Positions 1 through 9,833 of a DNA stretch of 64,000 nucleotides are shown here, piece by piece. Position 1 is the stretch's first letter; every line of letters starts with the position of its first letter. The notes beneath the pieces were generated by a model. It was given only the letters and a program-made list of their open reading frames with translations, searched no databases and was not told where the DNA came from. The stretch spans positions 1 to 64,000 of the forward strand of contig NZ_JAHXBF010000024.1 of assembly GCF_020103695.1 (NCBI RefSeq), read 5' to 3'. Both the position numbers and the translations under genes were made by a program. The DNA comes from Hyalangium versicolor. Lineage in GTDB: Bacteria; Myxococcota; Myxococcia; Myxococcales; Myxococcaceae.

Positions 1-1
1 A

Positions 2-94
2 GGCGTCGACGTCAGCCGCGAGCAGATGGCCGCCCTTCACCTTGAGCGCTCCAACTTCCATGGTGAGTGGAATTACACCCTCCGGCCAAACTGA
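2..94 (+). mobile_element. C-terminal end of an ISAzo13-type transposase (cut by window edge)
   Basis: An open frame enters from the left edge and stops at 92-94. Its last residues include REQMAAL and FHGEWNYTLRPN. The FHGEWNYT(I/L)RP ending is what I know from the C-terminus of ISAzo13-family transposases. Only 30 residues are visible, so I cannot say whether the element is complete outside the window. No terminal repeat could be identified downstream. Confidence 0.6.
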
Positions 95-271
95 AACTTT
101 ATTTCTGCGCGGCTCCTTAGCGAAATCTTTATGAGAGCCCCCAGACCCATTACGCGCCAGGTGGGGCCGACTCCTAATGGTGCGTCCTGAGCATAGATGG
201 GATGAAGCGGCAGGACACTACCCATGTGGTAGTCCCGCAGCCCCACAACGTAGGACGGGTGGAGGCTTGCA

Positions 272-700
272 ATGGAGTACATCGGGACCGAGCGGGAGCA
301 CTTCGCCGAGCTACTCGAAGGCAGGTCCTCTGCCCGCATCCTCATCGAGTCCTCCACCGAGAGTGCGTGCGTGGCCCGGTGCCAGGAGGGGCTGGGGCAC
401 GAAGTGGTGGTGGCCGACCCCAACTTCGCCCCCATGTACGCAACACGCAGCCGGCGGGTGAAGACGGACAAGCGCGACGCGCGGACGCTGGCGGAGGCCT
501 GCAAGCTGGGGGCGTACAAGTCGGCTCATCGCACCTCAGATGGCCGCCGACATCTGCGTGCCCAGCTGACCGTGCGCGAAGCGCTGGTGCGCACCCGCGC
601 GCGCTACATCAGCCGCATGCGTGCGCTGGTGAGGCGCGAAGGGTTTCGCGTAGGCAGCGGCAGCGCAGAGGCCTTCCCCACGCGTCTGGAGCTCCAGCTC
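272..700 (+). pseudogene. IS110-family transposase fragment (DEDD domain)
   Basis: The frame encodes ILIESSTESACVARC, EVVVADPNFAPMYA, RRVKTDKRDARTLAEAC and TRARYISRMRALVRREG. These are typical of the N-terminal DEDD catalytic half of IS110 transposases; the KTDKRDA block is especially characteristic. The usual start with the first catalytic Asp is missing, and homology stops around position 700, far short of the 300-400 aa of the family. The C-terminal transposase_20 domain is absent. It is a dead remnant cut at both ends, next to another transposase remnant at the window edge. Confidence 0.7.
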
Positions 701-838
701 CGAGCGGCGGGTTCGAATCCAGCCGCCTCAAAGCAGAACAACTTATTGCCCGCAGCCTCGGACCTCCACCGACAGGCTGTTCACCATCTTAACAGCTACG
801 CGTACCTACCGGCGTGCGCTCATTCATAGGCTCCCAGG

Positions 839-1033
839 TTGCGCACCTCGCACTGTCGCTGCGGACGCCTCGTACAGGTAAACGCCCCCAGCGTCGTCCA
901 GTGGCCCATCCAGTGCTGCGGCGCTCGTGACAGGCCCATCCTGGATGGCGCCGTCAAGTGCGGCTTCTACGGCGGCCACGTGGAGCGCGACAAGCGTGAG
1001 TTGAGCCTGCTTTGTCCGGAGTGCTTCGCGTGA
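839..1033 (+). CDS. small Cys-rich hypothetical protein, zinc-ribbon-like
   Basis: A 64-aa frame with a TTG start has an ordered set of Cys pairs: CRCG near the start, CCG in the middle, KCG with a nearby GGH, and a final LCPEC. This spacing looks like a small zinc ribbon, but I do not recognise the family. No ATG is available and no clear ribosome binding site is visible, so the start is uncertain. The gene ends about 80 bp before the next gene on the same strand. Confidence 0.35.
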   Translation: MRTSHCRCGRLVQVNAPSVVQWPIQCCGARDRPILDGAVKCGFYGGHVERDKRELSLLCPECFA

Positions 1034-1116
1034 CCTGGAAGCCCCAGGTGCTTCTGGGATGCCTGCCAGGCAGTGCCTCTGCCGCAGGAACAAGGCCTCA
1101 CGATAGAGTCGGTCCC

Positions 1117-3759
1117 ATGAGCGAGCGGAAGTCAGATCGGCGAGCCGCCGCCGCGGGCGCCTTGCTCGTAGCCCTGGGGATCGCAGGGCTCTGGCTCTTC
1201 CTGGGCGATCCTTCGGAGGCGCCTGGGCCCGAGAACAGCTCCCTCACCCGTTCACAGCCTCCCGTCACTCGCCCCACGCAAGCCACCCGGCCCCCACCGG
1301 CTCCCCGCCCCGAGCGGCCCTCCAAACCGGGACAGGACAACCCTCCCACAGGCGTGCTGGAAGTGGAGGTCTTCTCCGAGAACCAGCCGCTGCCCGGCGC
1401 TCGGATCCAGGTCTACGAACGCGAGCCGGGTGACCCCACCCTCTTCCCAGCACGATGGACTGGCAAGGACTCGGGCGATACAGGCGAGAACGGGCGGTGG
1501 GTGCTACCCGTCTCTCCAGGCAGCTACTACGTGACGGCTCGCGCGGAGGGGTTGGCTCCAGGCTATGCCGCCGTGGTGCACCCACCGAGCTCCGCGAGAA
1601 CCCGTGTACGACTGATCCTGAACAAGGGCGTGGAGCTGGTGGGCTTTACCTTCGCGAAGGCAACAGGCGAACCCGTGTCGTTCGCGGAGGTCTCCCTCAT
1701 TCCTCCCGCCCTTACGTCGGGCGCGGGAGTTCGCCCGGATGTACCCGAGGAGGAAGCACTCGTAGCCACGAGCAACCAGGTGGGCGAGTTCCGGTTCTCG
1801 GGAGTGGCTCCGGGCCGCTACCGCATCGAAGCCCGCGCCCCCGGCTACATCACCGCCATGCTGCCCTCCGTGCCAGCTCCATTTGAATCACGCGTGACCC
1901 TTCTGATGGGCACAGGCGGCAACGTGAAAGGCACGGTCCTCGGCGCGAATGCTCAACCCGCGCCTGGGGCAGAGGTACTCGCCCTGAGCGGAGAGCAAGG
2001 CAGCTCGGTATTCACCGACGACGAGGGGCACTTCTCCTTCGAGCTGGCTTCAGGCACCTATTCCTTGTCGGCTCGGAAGGGAGAGGAGGCGGGAGCTCTA
2101 GAAGGCAGGGTGACGGTCGCCGTGGGGCAACCCACCCAGGGGCTGCGCCTTCAGCTCGGAGCGGGAGCCTGGGTCTCTGGGAAGGTGCTCCGCAAGGACG
2201 GCTCGCCTGCGCTGGGAGCGCGGGTGGAGGCGCTGCCTCCAGGTAGCAGCGTGGCGCGGGGACAGACGGGAACGGACGAGCGCGGCGCCTTCTCGCTCCC
2301 AGCCCTGGCTCCGGGCACCTACGTCCTCCAGGTCACCTTCCCCGAGGACCGCTCCTTCCAACACGGTCCCCTCACACTGGCTGCGGGCGAGCATGTCTCC
2401 CTCACGCTCACCCCCAGCGATGAAGCGCCCGGAGAAGACATCGAGTGCCTGGTGGTGAATCCGCGCTCCCGTCCCGTGACGGGGATATACATCCGCATCA
2501 GCGCGACCACGGCCGTCCCCAAGCCCTTCACGGGCCTCACGAATTCCCAGGGCATCGCTCACATCAGCGGGCTGCGCCCCGGAACGTTCCGCATGGAGGC
2601 ACTGTATGGCGGCCGCCCCGTGGGCCCTGAACAACCCTTGCTCGTGCAGGAGGGGCAGCGTACCCCATGCTACCTCCAGATTCCGGACGTGTTCGAGCCG
2701 GAGAAGGGGCTCGTGGAGGGCCAGGTCCTGCTGCGCTCGGGCGGACTTCCCGAAGAGCCCGTGCAGATCCAGGTCACCGGTCAGGTCTGGTCGCCGCAGG
2801 AAAAGAAGCAGATCCAGGCGCCCTATAAGTCGTTCCCCGCGGATGACCAGGGGAGGTTCCAGCTCGCATTGCCCCCCGGGCCATACACCCTGAGCGCGCT
2901 CCGGCAGACCCGCCTCGGGTGCGGCACGGTGGAGCAGAGCCAGATCCAGGTGGAAGCGGGTCAACGGGCGGAGGCCACGCTTCTCCTGGAGGATCCAACA
3001 TCCTATTTCCGGCTGCGGGTGCTGGACTCGGAGGGAGCGCCCATGAAGCAGACGCTGGTGAAGCTGCAATTCCATACCGAGAGTGCCTTCACTGACTTCA
3101 TCTGGACGAACGCCCAGGGGTTCGTGAATGTCTGTCTCCCCCCGGAACTGATGCAGCCATCCACCTCCTTTCTGCTGACTGTCAGCACCTCCTCTCTGCG
3201 GGCTGTCAGGCCCCCCTCCTCCACGCTCACGGCGAGGGCGGAAGTGACGAGCGGAACGCGTGAGCTCACCGTCCGGTTAAAGCCCATGGCTGTCGTCCAG
3301 GGGCGGATCATCCATCCACACGGGCTTCCCGTGAGGAACTCCATCGTGGACATCCGCTCGCTCGACCCGAACGAGTACCCCAGCACCTACGCGTTCATGG
3401 GGGACCGGTTCGAAATCCCCCAGTTCCCCGTGGGCCCCGCCCAACTCGTCGTCATCGCCGAGGGGATGAGCGCCTCGCTCTACCTCGATCTGCAACCCGA
3501 GGAACGCAAGGTGCTGGAGCTCCCCGTGTATCCGGGTGTCACGGTGACAGGCCGGTTCGTGAATGCGGCCACGCGGCAACCGGTGATCGGACTTCTGAGG
3601 TTCTATCCCACCGAGACCGGCCCGGACGGCCGCTTCGTCTTGCGCGATCTGCCCCCGGGAGAGTTCTTCCTCCGGATCGACCTCGGGCCCTACCTCCGAG
3701 TCAAGCTGCCCCCCGGACAGGACACCGACTTGGGGGAAATCGCCATCCCCGGGCGGTGA
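1117..3759 (+). CDS. exported carboxypeptidase-regulatory-like (Ig-like/CNA-B type) multidomain protein
   Basis: The 880-aa product begins MSERKSDRRAAAAGALLVALGIAGLWLFL, a basic N-terminus followed by one membrane anchor or signal segment at about residues 12-32. A Pro/Thr-rich linker follows. The rest is a series of about seven beta-sandwich units with the repeated pattern 'G.V..G.P..GA.V......G...T...G.F.F......G.Y.L.A...G', typical of CarboxypepD_reg-like domains. Such proteins are usually extracytoplasmic, and many occur in myxobacteria. I chose the ATG at 1117 because it puts the charged N-terminus directly before the hydrophobic stretch. The frame stays open upstream to 1012, but that extension is not signal-like. 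The exact function is unknown. Confidence 0.75.
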   Translation: MSERKSDRRAAAAGALLVALGIAGLWLFLGDPSEAPGPENSSLTRSQPPVTRPTQATRPPPAPRPERPSKPGQDNPPTGVLEVEVFSENQPLPGARIQVYEREPGDPTLFPARWTGKDSGDTGENGRWVLPVSPGSYYVTARAEGLAPGYAAVVHPPSSARTRVRLILNKGVELVGFTFAKATGEPVSFAEVSLIPPALTSGAGVRPDVPEEEALVATSNQVGEFRFSGVAPGRYRIEARAPGYITAMLPSVPAPFESRVTLLMGTGGNVKGTVLGANAQPAPGAEVLALSGEQGSSVFTDDEGHFSFELASGTYSLSARKGEEAGALEGRVTVAVGQPTQGLRLQLGAGAWVSGKVLRKDGSPALGARVEALPPGSSVARGQTGTDERGAFSLPALAPGTYVLQVTFPEDRSFQHGPLTLAAGEHVSLTLTPSDEAPGEDIECLVVNPRSRPVTGIYIRISATTAVPKPFTGLTNSQGIAHISGLRPGTFRMEALYGGRPVGPEQPLLVQEGQRTPCYLQIPDVFEPEKGLVEGQVLLRSGGLPEEPVQIQVTGQVWSPQEKKQIQAPYKSFPADDQGRFQLALPPGPYTLSALRQTRLGCGTVEQSQIQVEAGQRAEATLLLEDPTSYFRLRVLDSEGAPMKQTLVKLQFHTESAFTDFIWTNAQGFVNVCLPPELMQPSTSFLLTVSTSSLRAVRPPSSTLTARAEVTSGTRELTVRLKPMAVVQGRIIHPHGLPVRNSIVDIRSLDPNEYPSTYAFMGDRFEIPQFPVGPAQLVVIAEGMSASLYLDLQPEERKVLELPVYPGVTVTGRFVNAATRQPVIGLLRFYPTETGPDGRFVLRDLPPGEFFLRIDLGPYLRVKLPPGQDTDLGEIAIPGR

Positions 3760-3873
3760 GACGGCGGGGACTCGAACCCACCCCAGCCAGTGGCGAAGTC
3801 CCTTCCCAAGAAGTCCAGGTGCAAGCAATAGCGTCCAGGCTTCAGTACTCCTTGTCGCCGACGTAGCTTGCTG

Positions 3874-6800
3874 TCACTCCTCTATCTGTGGTGACACCAG
3901 CTCTCCCATCACGAAGAGCAACCTCTGAGCCTCGTCATCGATCAGGACGAAAGGCCCCATGAAGTCGAGTGAGCGCCAGGCCCGAGAGGTGCTCGCCAGG
4001 CTGCGCAGGGCCTCGACCAACTCGGACCGAAGGGGGGACTTCGGCGGCAACATGTTCCGGAGCCGATCCGCCATCTGCAAGAAGAGGTGCTCGATCTCAC
4101 GGCCATACTCCTTCAGTCTGTCGAGGCAGCTCCGAGCCCAGACCTCCGGGAACGCGGACACGAGTTCTTTGATGTCGTCGTGAGAAAGCTGTCGGTTGTC
4201 CGTCCAAACAAAGGGCCAGGCGAATGCGGCACGTCGTGCCCAAGGCTCTGTCTCTTCGGGTTTCAATCGCATCAGGTAGAGGCACGCCTGGTAGAGGGCC
4301 GGTGACGGCTCGACGGACTCCGCCACGGCGCGGAGGACGGGTTCGATCTGTCTCAAGATACCCGCACGCGAGGCAGCCGCGAGCCAAAGCGGGAGAGCCC
4401 CCTCCTCGAAGAAGGGCTGTTCACGGGGCCACGCATCCATGCGGTTGAGACGGTCCGCGAGCACTTGGGCTACTTCGGGCGGAAAATCCCCCTGTAACCA
4501 GGCCTCTAGCGCCGCATTCATCCGCTCCAGGTCTCCGTCGCGAACCCAGGTGGCGAGCCCCTCTCGTATCACCTTCTCATCGGTCCAGGCAGGCCACAGG
4601 GCACGCAGGAGCCCCCCAAGAGGGGCCACCCCCAGATAGCTGATCTCTCCGTTGCTGTCGGGCTTGCCCTCGATGGCGTACTTCCAGGCACCGACAGCCG
4701 TCACCCGGGCCGCCTCCCGAACCTCCGGTTGTGCCATGAGCGCGCGGAGCAGACTGCGCGGGAACGGGACAACCATGTCCACGCACAGGGGAAGCCATTC
4801 AGCGTAGATGCTCACGGCGTCACTCTCGCCTCGAGCTGCGAGCGGTTCGAGAGCGAATCCCGGAAAGAGCGACGGCATTGTGGCATCGGCCCCACTGCGC
4901 CAACGCTTCACCAACGCCTCCCCAATCCGCGAATGCTGCGAAGCAGCCTGCCCCAGGGCCTCCTGAGCTTCCCATGGGAAGAAGCGACTCTCTCCTCGCA
5001 CCAACTCCACCGCAGCCTCGGGAACCTTCGCGGCGATGGAGCAGACTGCCCGGGCAATGTCCCGCGGATCGAAGCCCGCCGATTGCAACTTCCGCCGGAG
5101 CTCCGGACTGCGAAGAACGGGCGCAATGATCCAGAGCAGCTCTCGCTTCACGACGGAGGAGACCGGAGGGGGCTGGGAACTGTCCACCTCTCGTGATGCA
5201 GAGACGGACGGTTCCCTGGCGGCCGCGGACGGAGGCCTTGGCCAGTGGTGCTCAAGCCACGCCTTGCCCTCTGGCACACCGCGGTAGGCATCAATGGCCT
5301 GACAGACAATGAGAAAGCTCCACCCTCCCTGATACAGCGTCTGAAGCGCGGGAAGGGCCTCTTCGGCGGGCACCTCTCCTGGCAAGAGGGCCACGGCAGC
5401 GGCTCCCGCAGTGAGCCAATCGCCCTCGTGAAGGAGTTGCCGCAGACGCTCCCGCATGCTGTCCGAGTGCGGCATCTCACGGAGGACGCTCGCCGCCGCG
5501 AGCACAGGCTCCTCTTCCATCGAGAACCCGAAGTGATGACCTTCGTCCGAGAGCTGTCCAAGGAGAACCTCCTGAACCTCGGGGAGATGATTCCACCGGG
5601 CCAGCTTCTCCGTCGCCACCACGCGGATCGCGAGATCCGGGTCTCGGAGCTGGGCGATCCAGAACGAGACCGACTCCTCCTCGTGGCGAGCCAACCAGGC
5701 GGCCCGGCTGGCCACCGTGAACAGCACCGGCTGCAACTTCCGCCACAGCGCATCCCAAAGGGGACCGCCTTGGAGCGCGAGACTTCGCACTTCCTCCCCC
5801 ACGCGGCGTCGCCTCCACGTGGATCTTTCCTCCGTGAGGAGCTGCATCAAGTGCTGTGTGAGCGATTCGACGGCGGCCGGGCCCAACCTCAGATCGCGAG
5901 CCGTTTGCAAAGCCACCAGGGCACGGCGCAGGGAGTGATCTCCCTCTTCGGCCGGGTGTCTTTGAAGGAGGCGCTGAAGCAACATGGGCACCCGCTTGGG
6001 CTGGGATAGCCCGCAGCGCTCCAGTGCCAGGCGCGCGACCTCGCTCGCCCACGGCTGACCGGCGAGGGAGATGAACTCCGAATCCTCTCGATCCAAGAGG
6101 GCTCCCGCAGCGAGGTACTCAGCGACGGCTCGGAAGGGCAGTTCCCAGGTTCCGTCCGTCTTGAAGCGAATGAGACCGAGCTCATTTTCAGCGACATCCA
6201 TGGCGCGATCGACCCCGGAGTCTCCCAAGGCCTGGGCCAATTCCATTTCGAGCACATGCCTCGGCAATGGACCGCTTCCATGTTTGAATCCTCGGAGTGC
6301 TGCCCGCTCGAAGGCACCTTGGAGTTGTTTCCAATCCTGGGTACCGCGTGCCTCGGCCCACCTCCGAAAGAGTCCGTCCACGAGCGGGCGCAAGAGTTCG
6401 GCCCGGCTCCCTGGAGGCACTTCCCCCTTCGGGGCATAAAGGGCGAGCAGCGTGTTGCACAGCGGATTGGCACTCATCAAAGGGTCGAGCGCCAGGAGCG
6501 TCTCGACTGGAGAGGCGGGCTCTCGGTCCGGGGCGGCCTTCCGCCAGCGCGACAAGAACTCCCTTCTCTCGTCTTCGCTCCACGGAGGCACTTCGATCCG
6601 TTGGGCTCTCGGAAGCAGGCGGGGCTGGAGATGCGAGGCCCTGCACCCGACGGCCACCCCCGCGACCTGACCGAGGTCGACAAGCTCTGAGATCCGTTGC
6701 AGCCCTTGTGGGTGAAGCCCGACTTCTATTTCATCGATCAGGAAGATCCATTGGCTGAGAGGATCCGCCCATAGAGAGGCGTGCTCTCTACTGTGCTGAA

Positions 6801-7707
6801 CCAGTTCCTCCAGGGATTCGCTCACGAGATCGCCCGCCCGCAGGCGCCACGGCAGCGGAGCTTGTGGCTGCGCAAGAGCCACCGCCGCCAACCGAGCCTC
6901 GGCTTCAAAGAGGGCCGTGGTCTTTCCTCCTCCCATGGGAGCCACCACGAGGACGAAGGGTTTGAGCGTGGGATGGTCCGGACTCAGCCACTCGACGAGT
7001 TCTCCGTCGTAGCGCACGGATGAGGTGCCGCCTTGCGCTAGCAAGGGCTCCTCCGTCTTTTCGCCCTTCGATGCGCGCGGCTCCTCCAGCACCGTCTCCG
7101 CCCGCAGATGGGGCATGAGGCGCAGGCGCCTGGGGAGCAGAACGTCCTTCAGGAGGACCCCGCTCTGCAACAGGGCCGGAATGCTCAAGGGATACAGCGG
7201 ACCAGCCGACTGGAACGCCTCCAGCTTCCGGCGGCAATACTGTTCGCGCATCCGCAGGCGTTCCCTCTGGGACAGCCATGGGCCCGACCCGCAGTGGTCA
7301 CGCAACAGCTCGGAGAAGTGCTCCCAGTCCCAGACTTCGAAGTCGAGGTGAAGCTTCTCGCCCAACTCCCGCGCGGTGTCCTTGACGCCCGCGGTCACCT
7401 TCGCCGTCGTCACCACCACGAAGGTGTCGAGCCGGCTCCGATGTGGAAACCCTTCGATCAACGGGATCAGGTCCCGCAGGTGCTGCGGCTGGAGCGACGC
7501 CGAGAGGTAGTGCTTCGCCTGGAAGGCCCACAGCTTCCCGGTCCCTTCAGGCCGCCGGTCTTGTGCCACGACGTCGATTCCATGCTGCCCGTTTCCCTGC
7601 ACGCCATAGCGGCTGGCATGGAGATCCTTCAACAGCGCTCGTGCGAGTCGAGCGACACAACACTCGAGTTCCGACCAGGTCTCGGGGAGGGGAATCTTCG
7701 GGGCCAT
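3874..7707 (-). CDS. Mrr/PD-(D/E)XK-like nuclease + STAND-like NTPase + HEAT-type repeats (candidate anti-phage sensor)
   Basis: The 1277-aa protein has three parts. Residues ~10-130 look like a restriction-endonuclease-like fold: GVQGNGQHGID (D45) then FQAKHY (Q63, K65), the D...QxK pattern of Mrr-type nucleases. Residues ~250-450 are a P-loop NTPase: Walker A APMGGGKTT at 256-264, Walker B IFLIDE at 321-326, and a GCR sensor-like strand near 354-356. The remaining ~800 residues are helical repeats such as LRDPDLAIRVVATEKLARW, which resemble HEAT repeats. This nuclease-NTPase-repeat order is that of Avs-like STAND defence proteins, where the repeats sense a phage protein and the nuclease is the effector. 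The defence role is inference. The gene stands alone, with no methylase or other defence gene beside it. The ATG at 7707 begins MAPKIPLPETW. Confidence 0.7.
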   Translation of the reverse strand: MAPKIPLPETWSELECCVARLARALLKDLHASRYGVQGNGQHGIDVVAQDRRPEGTGKLWAFQAKHYLSASLQPQHLRDLIPLIEGFPHRSRLDTFVVVTTAKVTAGVKDTARELGEKLHLDFEVWDWEHFSELLRDHCGSGPWLSQRERLRMREQYCRRKLEAFQSAGPLYPLSIPALLQSGVLLKDVLLPRRLRLMPHLRAETVLEEPRASKGEKTEEPLLAQGGTSSVRYDGELVEWLSPDHPTLKPFVLVVAPMGGGKTTALFEAEARLAAVALAQPQAPLPWRLRAGDLVSESLEELVQHSREHASLWADPLSQWIFLIDEIEVGLHPQGLQRISELVDLGQVAGVAVGCRASHLQPRLLPRAQRIEVPPWSEDERREFLSRWRKAAPDREPASPVETLLALDPLMSANPLCNTLLALYAPKGEVPPGSRAELLRPLVDGLFRRWAEARGTQDWKQLQGAFERAALRGFKHGSGPLPRHVLEMELAQALGDSGVDRAMDVAENELGLIRFKTDGTWELPFRAVAEYLAAGALLDREDSEFISLAGQPWASEVARLALERCGLSQPKRVPMLLQRLLQRHPAEEGDHSLRRALVALQTARDLRLGPAAVESLTQHLMQLLTEERSTWRRRRVGEEVRSLALQGGPLWDALWRKLQPVLFTVASRAAWLARHEEESVSFWIAQLRDPDLAIRVVATEKLARWNHLPEVQEVLLGQLSDEGHHFGFSMEEEPVLAAASVLREMPHSDSMRERLRQLLHEGDWLTAGAAAVALLPGEVPAEEALPALQTLYQGGWSFLIVCQAIDAYRGVPEGKAWLEHHWPRPPSAAAREPSVSASREVDSSQPPPVSSVVKRELLWIIAPVLRSPELRRKLQSAGFDPRDIARAVCSIAAKVPEAAVELVRGESRFFPWEAQEALGQAASQHSRIGEALVKRWRSGADATMPSLFPGFALEPLAARGESDAVSIYAEWLPLCVDMVVPFPRSLLRALMAQPEVREAARVTAVGAWKYAIEGKPDSNGEISYLGVAPLGGLLRALWPAWTDEKVIREGLATWVRDGDLERMNAALEAWLQGDFPPEVAQVLADRLNRMDAWPREQPFFEEGALPLWLAAASRAGILRQIEPVLRAVAESVEPSPALYQACLYLMRLKPEETEPWARRAAFAWPFVWTDNRQLSHDDIKELVSAFPEVWARSCLDRLKEYGREIEHLFLQMADRLRNMLPPKSPLRSELVEALRSLASTSRAWRSLDFMGPFVLIDDEAQRLLFVMGELVSPQIEE

Positions 7708-7870
7708 CAGTTCACCAGTGCAGGCTCAGGCTCATAGCCCATCGGCTCGTACCCGGCAGCACCATCCCGCCCAGCCGCTTCCACCACGCAACACAACCCC
7801 TACCCTCAGGGCTTCGAACCCTCGGCTCCGGTACCTCAGCCTCCGGCACCGGAAACTTCGAACAGAGGGC

Positions 7871-8029
7871 CATTCATTCCAGTTCTCGACCACACTCACA
7901 GTGGATTCCGAGGGCGCGCCCGTCGTCGGCTGGTGCGAGAGAGACACGAGCGATCCGACCGGTCAGCTCTTCGTGCGGCGCTGGGATGGCGCGGCATGGC
8001 AGCCACTCGGGTTGAGCCAGGCACTTCGC
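7871..8029 (+). pseudogene. remnant of an exported repeat protein, in the 426-bp gap 7708-8133
   Basis: One frame encodes a single repeat unit ending GQLFVRRWDGAAWQPLG and including LTVDSEGAPVVGWCE. The pattern 'L.LDS.G.PVVAW.E.......V.RWNG..W..LG' belongs to a repeat seen in large secreted myxobacterial proteins. Here only one unit survives, with no start codon or export signal. The rest of the gap holds nothing I can identify. Confidence 0.45.
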
Positions 8030-8133
8030 GATCCTGTGAGGGACGCCGCAGGCCCCGCGTGTTCTTGGCTTCACGCTGGGCCTGGGCGCCGGTGCTCAAG
8101 TGGCCGCACAGCTGGTCGGCCCCTTGGGCACTC

Positions 8134-9711
8134 TCACTTCACGATGCTGTCTTCGAAGGCGGCAAACTGCCCCTCCAGCTTCCACTGGAGCGACGCGCGC
8201 TTGTTCTCGGAGAGGAAGCGCTCGCAGTCGGCCGAGGCAGGCGTCGCGCCCAGGTCATCCTTGGCGCAGGCGCTCACCGCCTTGCCGTAGACCTCCGACT
8301 GGGCCCAGAGGCTGGCGCCCTCGACGAAGGCGTTCTCCAGGCTGACTCGCGCCATGTACTTCAAACGCCGGTAGTCCAGGCCCTGGTCGGTGACGGCCGC
8401 GAAGTACTCGTCGCTGATGGTGCCGCGCAGGATCCCCTGATCATCCGTCGCCAGGGTGACCGGCACCCCGTACTCGATGTACTTCGAGAGCGGATGAGCG
8501 GCCCCCTTGGCCCCAAGCAGGACGCGGTTGGACGTCAGGCAGATCTCCACCGTCACCCCGGCATCGTGCATGTCCCTCACGAGATCGTCGACTCCATCAC
8601 CGATCGTCTCGCCCAGCACGTCCACGCCGTGCCCGATGCGCTCCGCATGGGCCATGGCCACCGCATTGCGGATGTGGAACGTCAGGTGATCCTGCGATGT
8701 CGTCGACAACACCTGCGGGATCAGCTCGCCCGCATGCAGCGCGATGTGCACCGGCTTGCGGCCAGGCTGGTTGTCATTGAAGTCATCCAGCGTGCCCAGG
8801 GCGAACATCTCATCGTTGTAGTAACTGAGGGAGTTTCCGTTCTCCTCGGGAGACACCAGGTTGATCCCCACCATCTGGGGAACCACCTGCGCCAACTCAA
8901 AGGCATACACCCACTGACCGAAGACATTCTCCCGGGTCGCCGTCCGGTTGGCGGAAGAAATCAGGCGCACCTCCACGTCACAACCCGGGTCAGGCGCAGC
9001 GGTGTCGCAGCCGAGGATCTGACGCGCGCCGCTCAGCGTCGACGCGATGCTCGCGGCCATGTTGCTGATCGCCGTCTTGAAGGCAGGGGTGTCGATGATC
9101 TGCTGGCGCTTGGCCAGCAAGGTCGGCGCATCCCACGTATCCGAAGGGCTGAAGAGTCCGGCCGCGATGCCGCCGCCCGTACCCGCGCCGAAACCCTGCA
9201 TCAGCTCCACGTAGATCTGCTTGTTCTGGCCGGCCTTGGACAGGATGTCCGCGTAGCTATCGTCGCTGCGCGAGTCGAGCTGCACCGCGCCATACTTGCC
9301 GAAGGCGTCGAAGAAGTGCTGGTGCGCATCCAGCAAGGGCCCGGAGAAGCCCTCCATGGACCACGCTCCCAGGACGGCGTCATGGAACGCGCGATCATTC
9401 GCCGCATTGGACAGCGGAACAGTGTTGGGCGCACAGGGATTGCTGGCAACGTACGTGGTGGTGTTCACGCACGCTCCATCCTCCCCTCCCCACTGGATCA
9501 GCTTCTCCGTGGTGATGGAACCCGAGGTGTGGTTGTGCAGATCTCCGCCCTTGGGCAGGTCTTGGAGAAAGGTCTTGAGGGCCGCAGGATCGGAGCGCAG
9601 CGACTCCACATGATCGTTGACCTGGTCCTCGCGTTCCTCCGGCGACGGATCTCCGCCACAGCCGACGAGGAGGAGGGTGGACATGACAGCGGTAGACAAC
9701 ATGCGATGCAT
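8134..9711 (-). CDS. adenosine deaminase-family lipoprotein
   Basis: The 525-aa protein starts MHRMLSTAVMSTLLLVGCGGD, a lipoprotein signal with lipobox LVGC, so it is probably anchored outside the cytoplasm. It carries the metallo-deaminase signature set in order: DLHNHTSG (HxH metal ligands), ALHAGE (metal His and catalytic Glu), RIGHG, CLTSNR, and ATDDQG (metal Asp). The long N-terminal part before HAGE and the export signal resemble secreted ADGF-type adenosine deaminases rather than the ~340-aa cytoplasmic enzyme. It likely deaminates extracellular adenosine or deoxyadenosine. I prefer the ATG at 9711 because GGAG lies six bases before it; the ATG at 9723 is possible. A sigma-54-like promoter and paired operators lie upstream. 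Confidence 0.8.
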   Translation of the reverse strand: MHRMLSTAVMSTLLLVGCGGDPSPEEREDQVNDHVESLRSDPAALKTFLQDLPKGGDLHNHTSGSITTEKLIQWGGEDGACVNTTTYVASNPCAPNTVPLSNAANDRAFHDAVLGAWSMEGFSGPLLDAHQHFFDAFGKYGAVQLDSRSDDSYADILSKAGQNKQIYVELMQGFGAGTGGGIAAGLFSPSDTWDAPTLLAKRQQIIDTPAFKTAISNMAASIASTLSGARQILGCDTAAPDPGCDVEVRLISSANRTATRENVFGQWVYAFELAQVVPQMVGINLVSPEENGNSLSYYNDEMFALGTLDDFNDNQPGRKPVHIALHAGELIPQVLSTTSQDHLTFHIRNAVAMAHAERIGHGVDVLGETIGDGVDDLVRDMHDAGVTVEICLTSNRVLLGAKGAAHPLSKYIEYGVPVTLATDDQGILRGTISDEYFAAVTDQGLDYRRLKYMARVSLENAFVEGASLWAQSEVYGKAVSACAKDDLGATPASADCERFLSENKRASLQWKLEGQFAAFEDSIVK

Positions 9712-9817
9712 GAGATTCTCCATCAGGGGGTTTTTAAGAGGGCCGCTCGGATCGGGAGGCGATCTCGCGGTGGACATCTCCCATGGCCGCGAAGGCCAGG
9801 AGGTGCGCGCGGCAACT

Positions 9818-9833
9818 TGCACGTGCCGGGCCA
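9818..9833 (-). promoter_or_regulatory. candidate sigma-54 (-24/-12) promoter of the adenosine deaminase gene
   Basis: On the minus strand the sequence is TGGCCCGGCACGTGCA, which fits the sigma-54 consensus TGGCACGNNNNTTGCW at 10 of 12 fixed positions with exact GG-N10-GC spacing. It would start transcription about 95 bases before the ATG at 9711. The palindromic sites at 9889-9940 lie 55-105 bp further upstream, the usual place for an enhancer-binding protein. Confidence 0.5.

Noticed and set aside
705..730. tRNA-like T-arm: GGGTTCGAATCC followed by a possible acceptor strand
   Set aside because: Only a 3' third can be drawn. The T-stem has a mismatch, no anticodon or D-arm is upstream, and no CCA follows. 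It could be an old attachment-site remnant beside the IS fragments, but it is not a tRNA gene.
3762..3790. Reverse-strand tRNA-like T-loop (GGGTTCGAGTCCC)
   Set aside because: Two of five T-stem pairs fail, and nothing upstream folds into the other arms.
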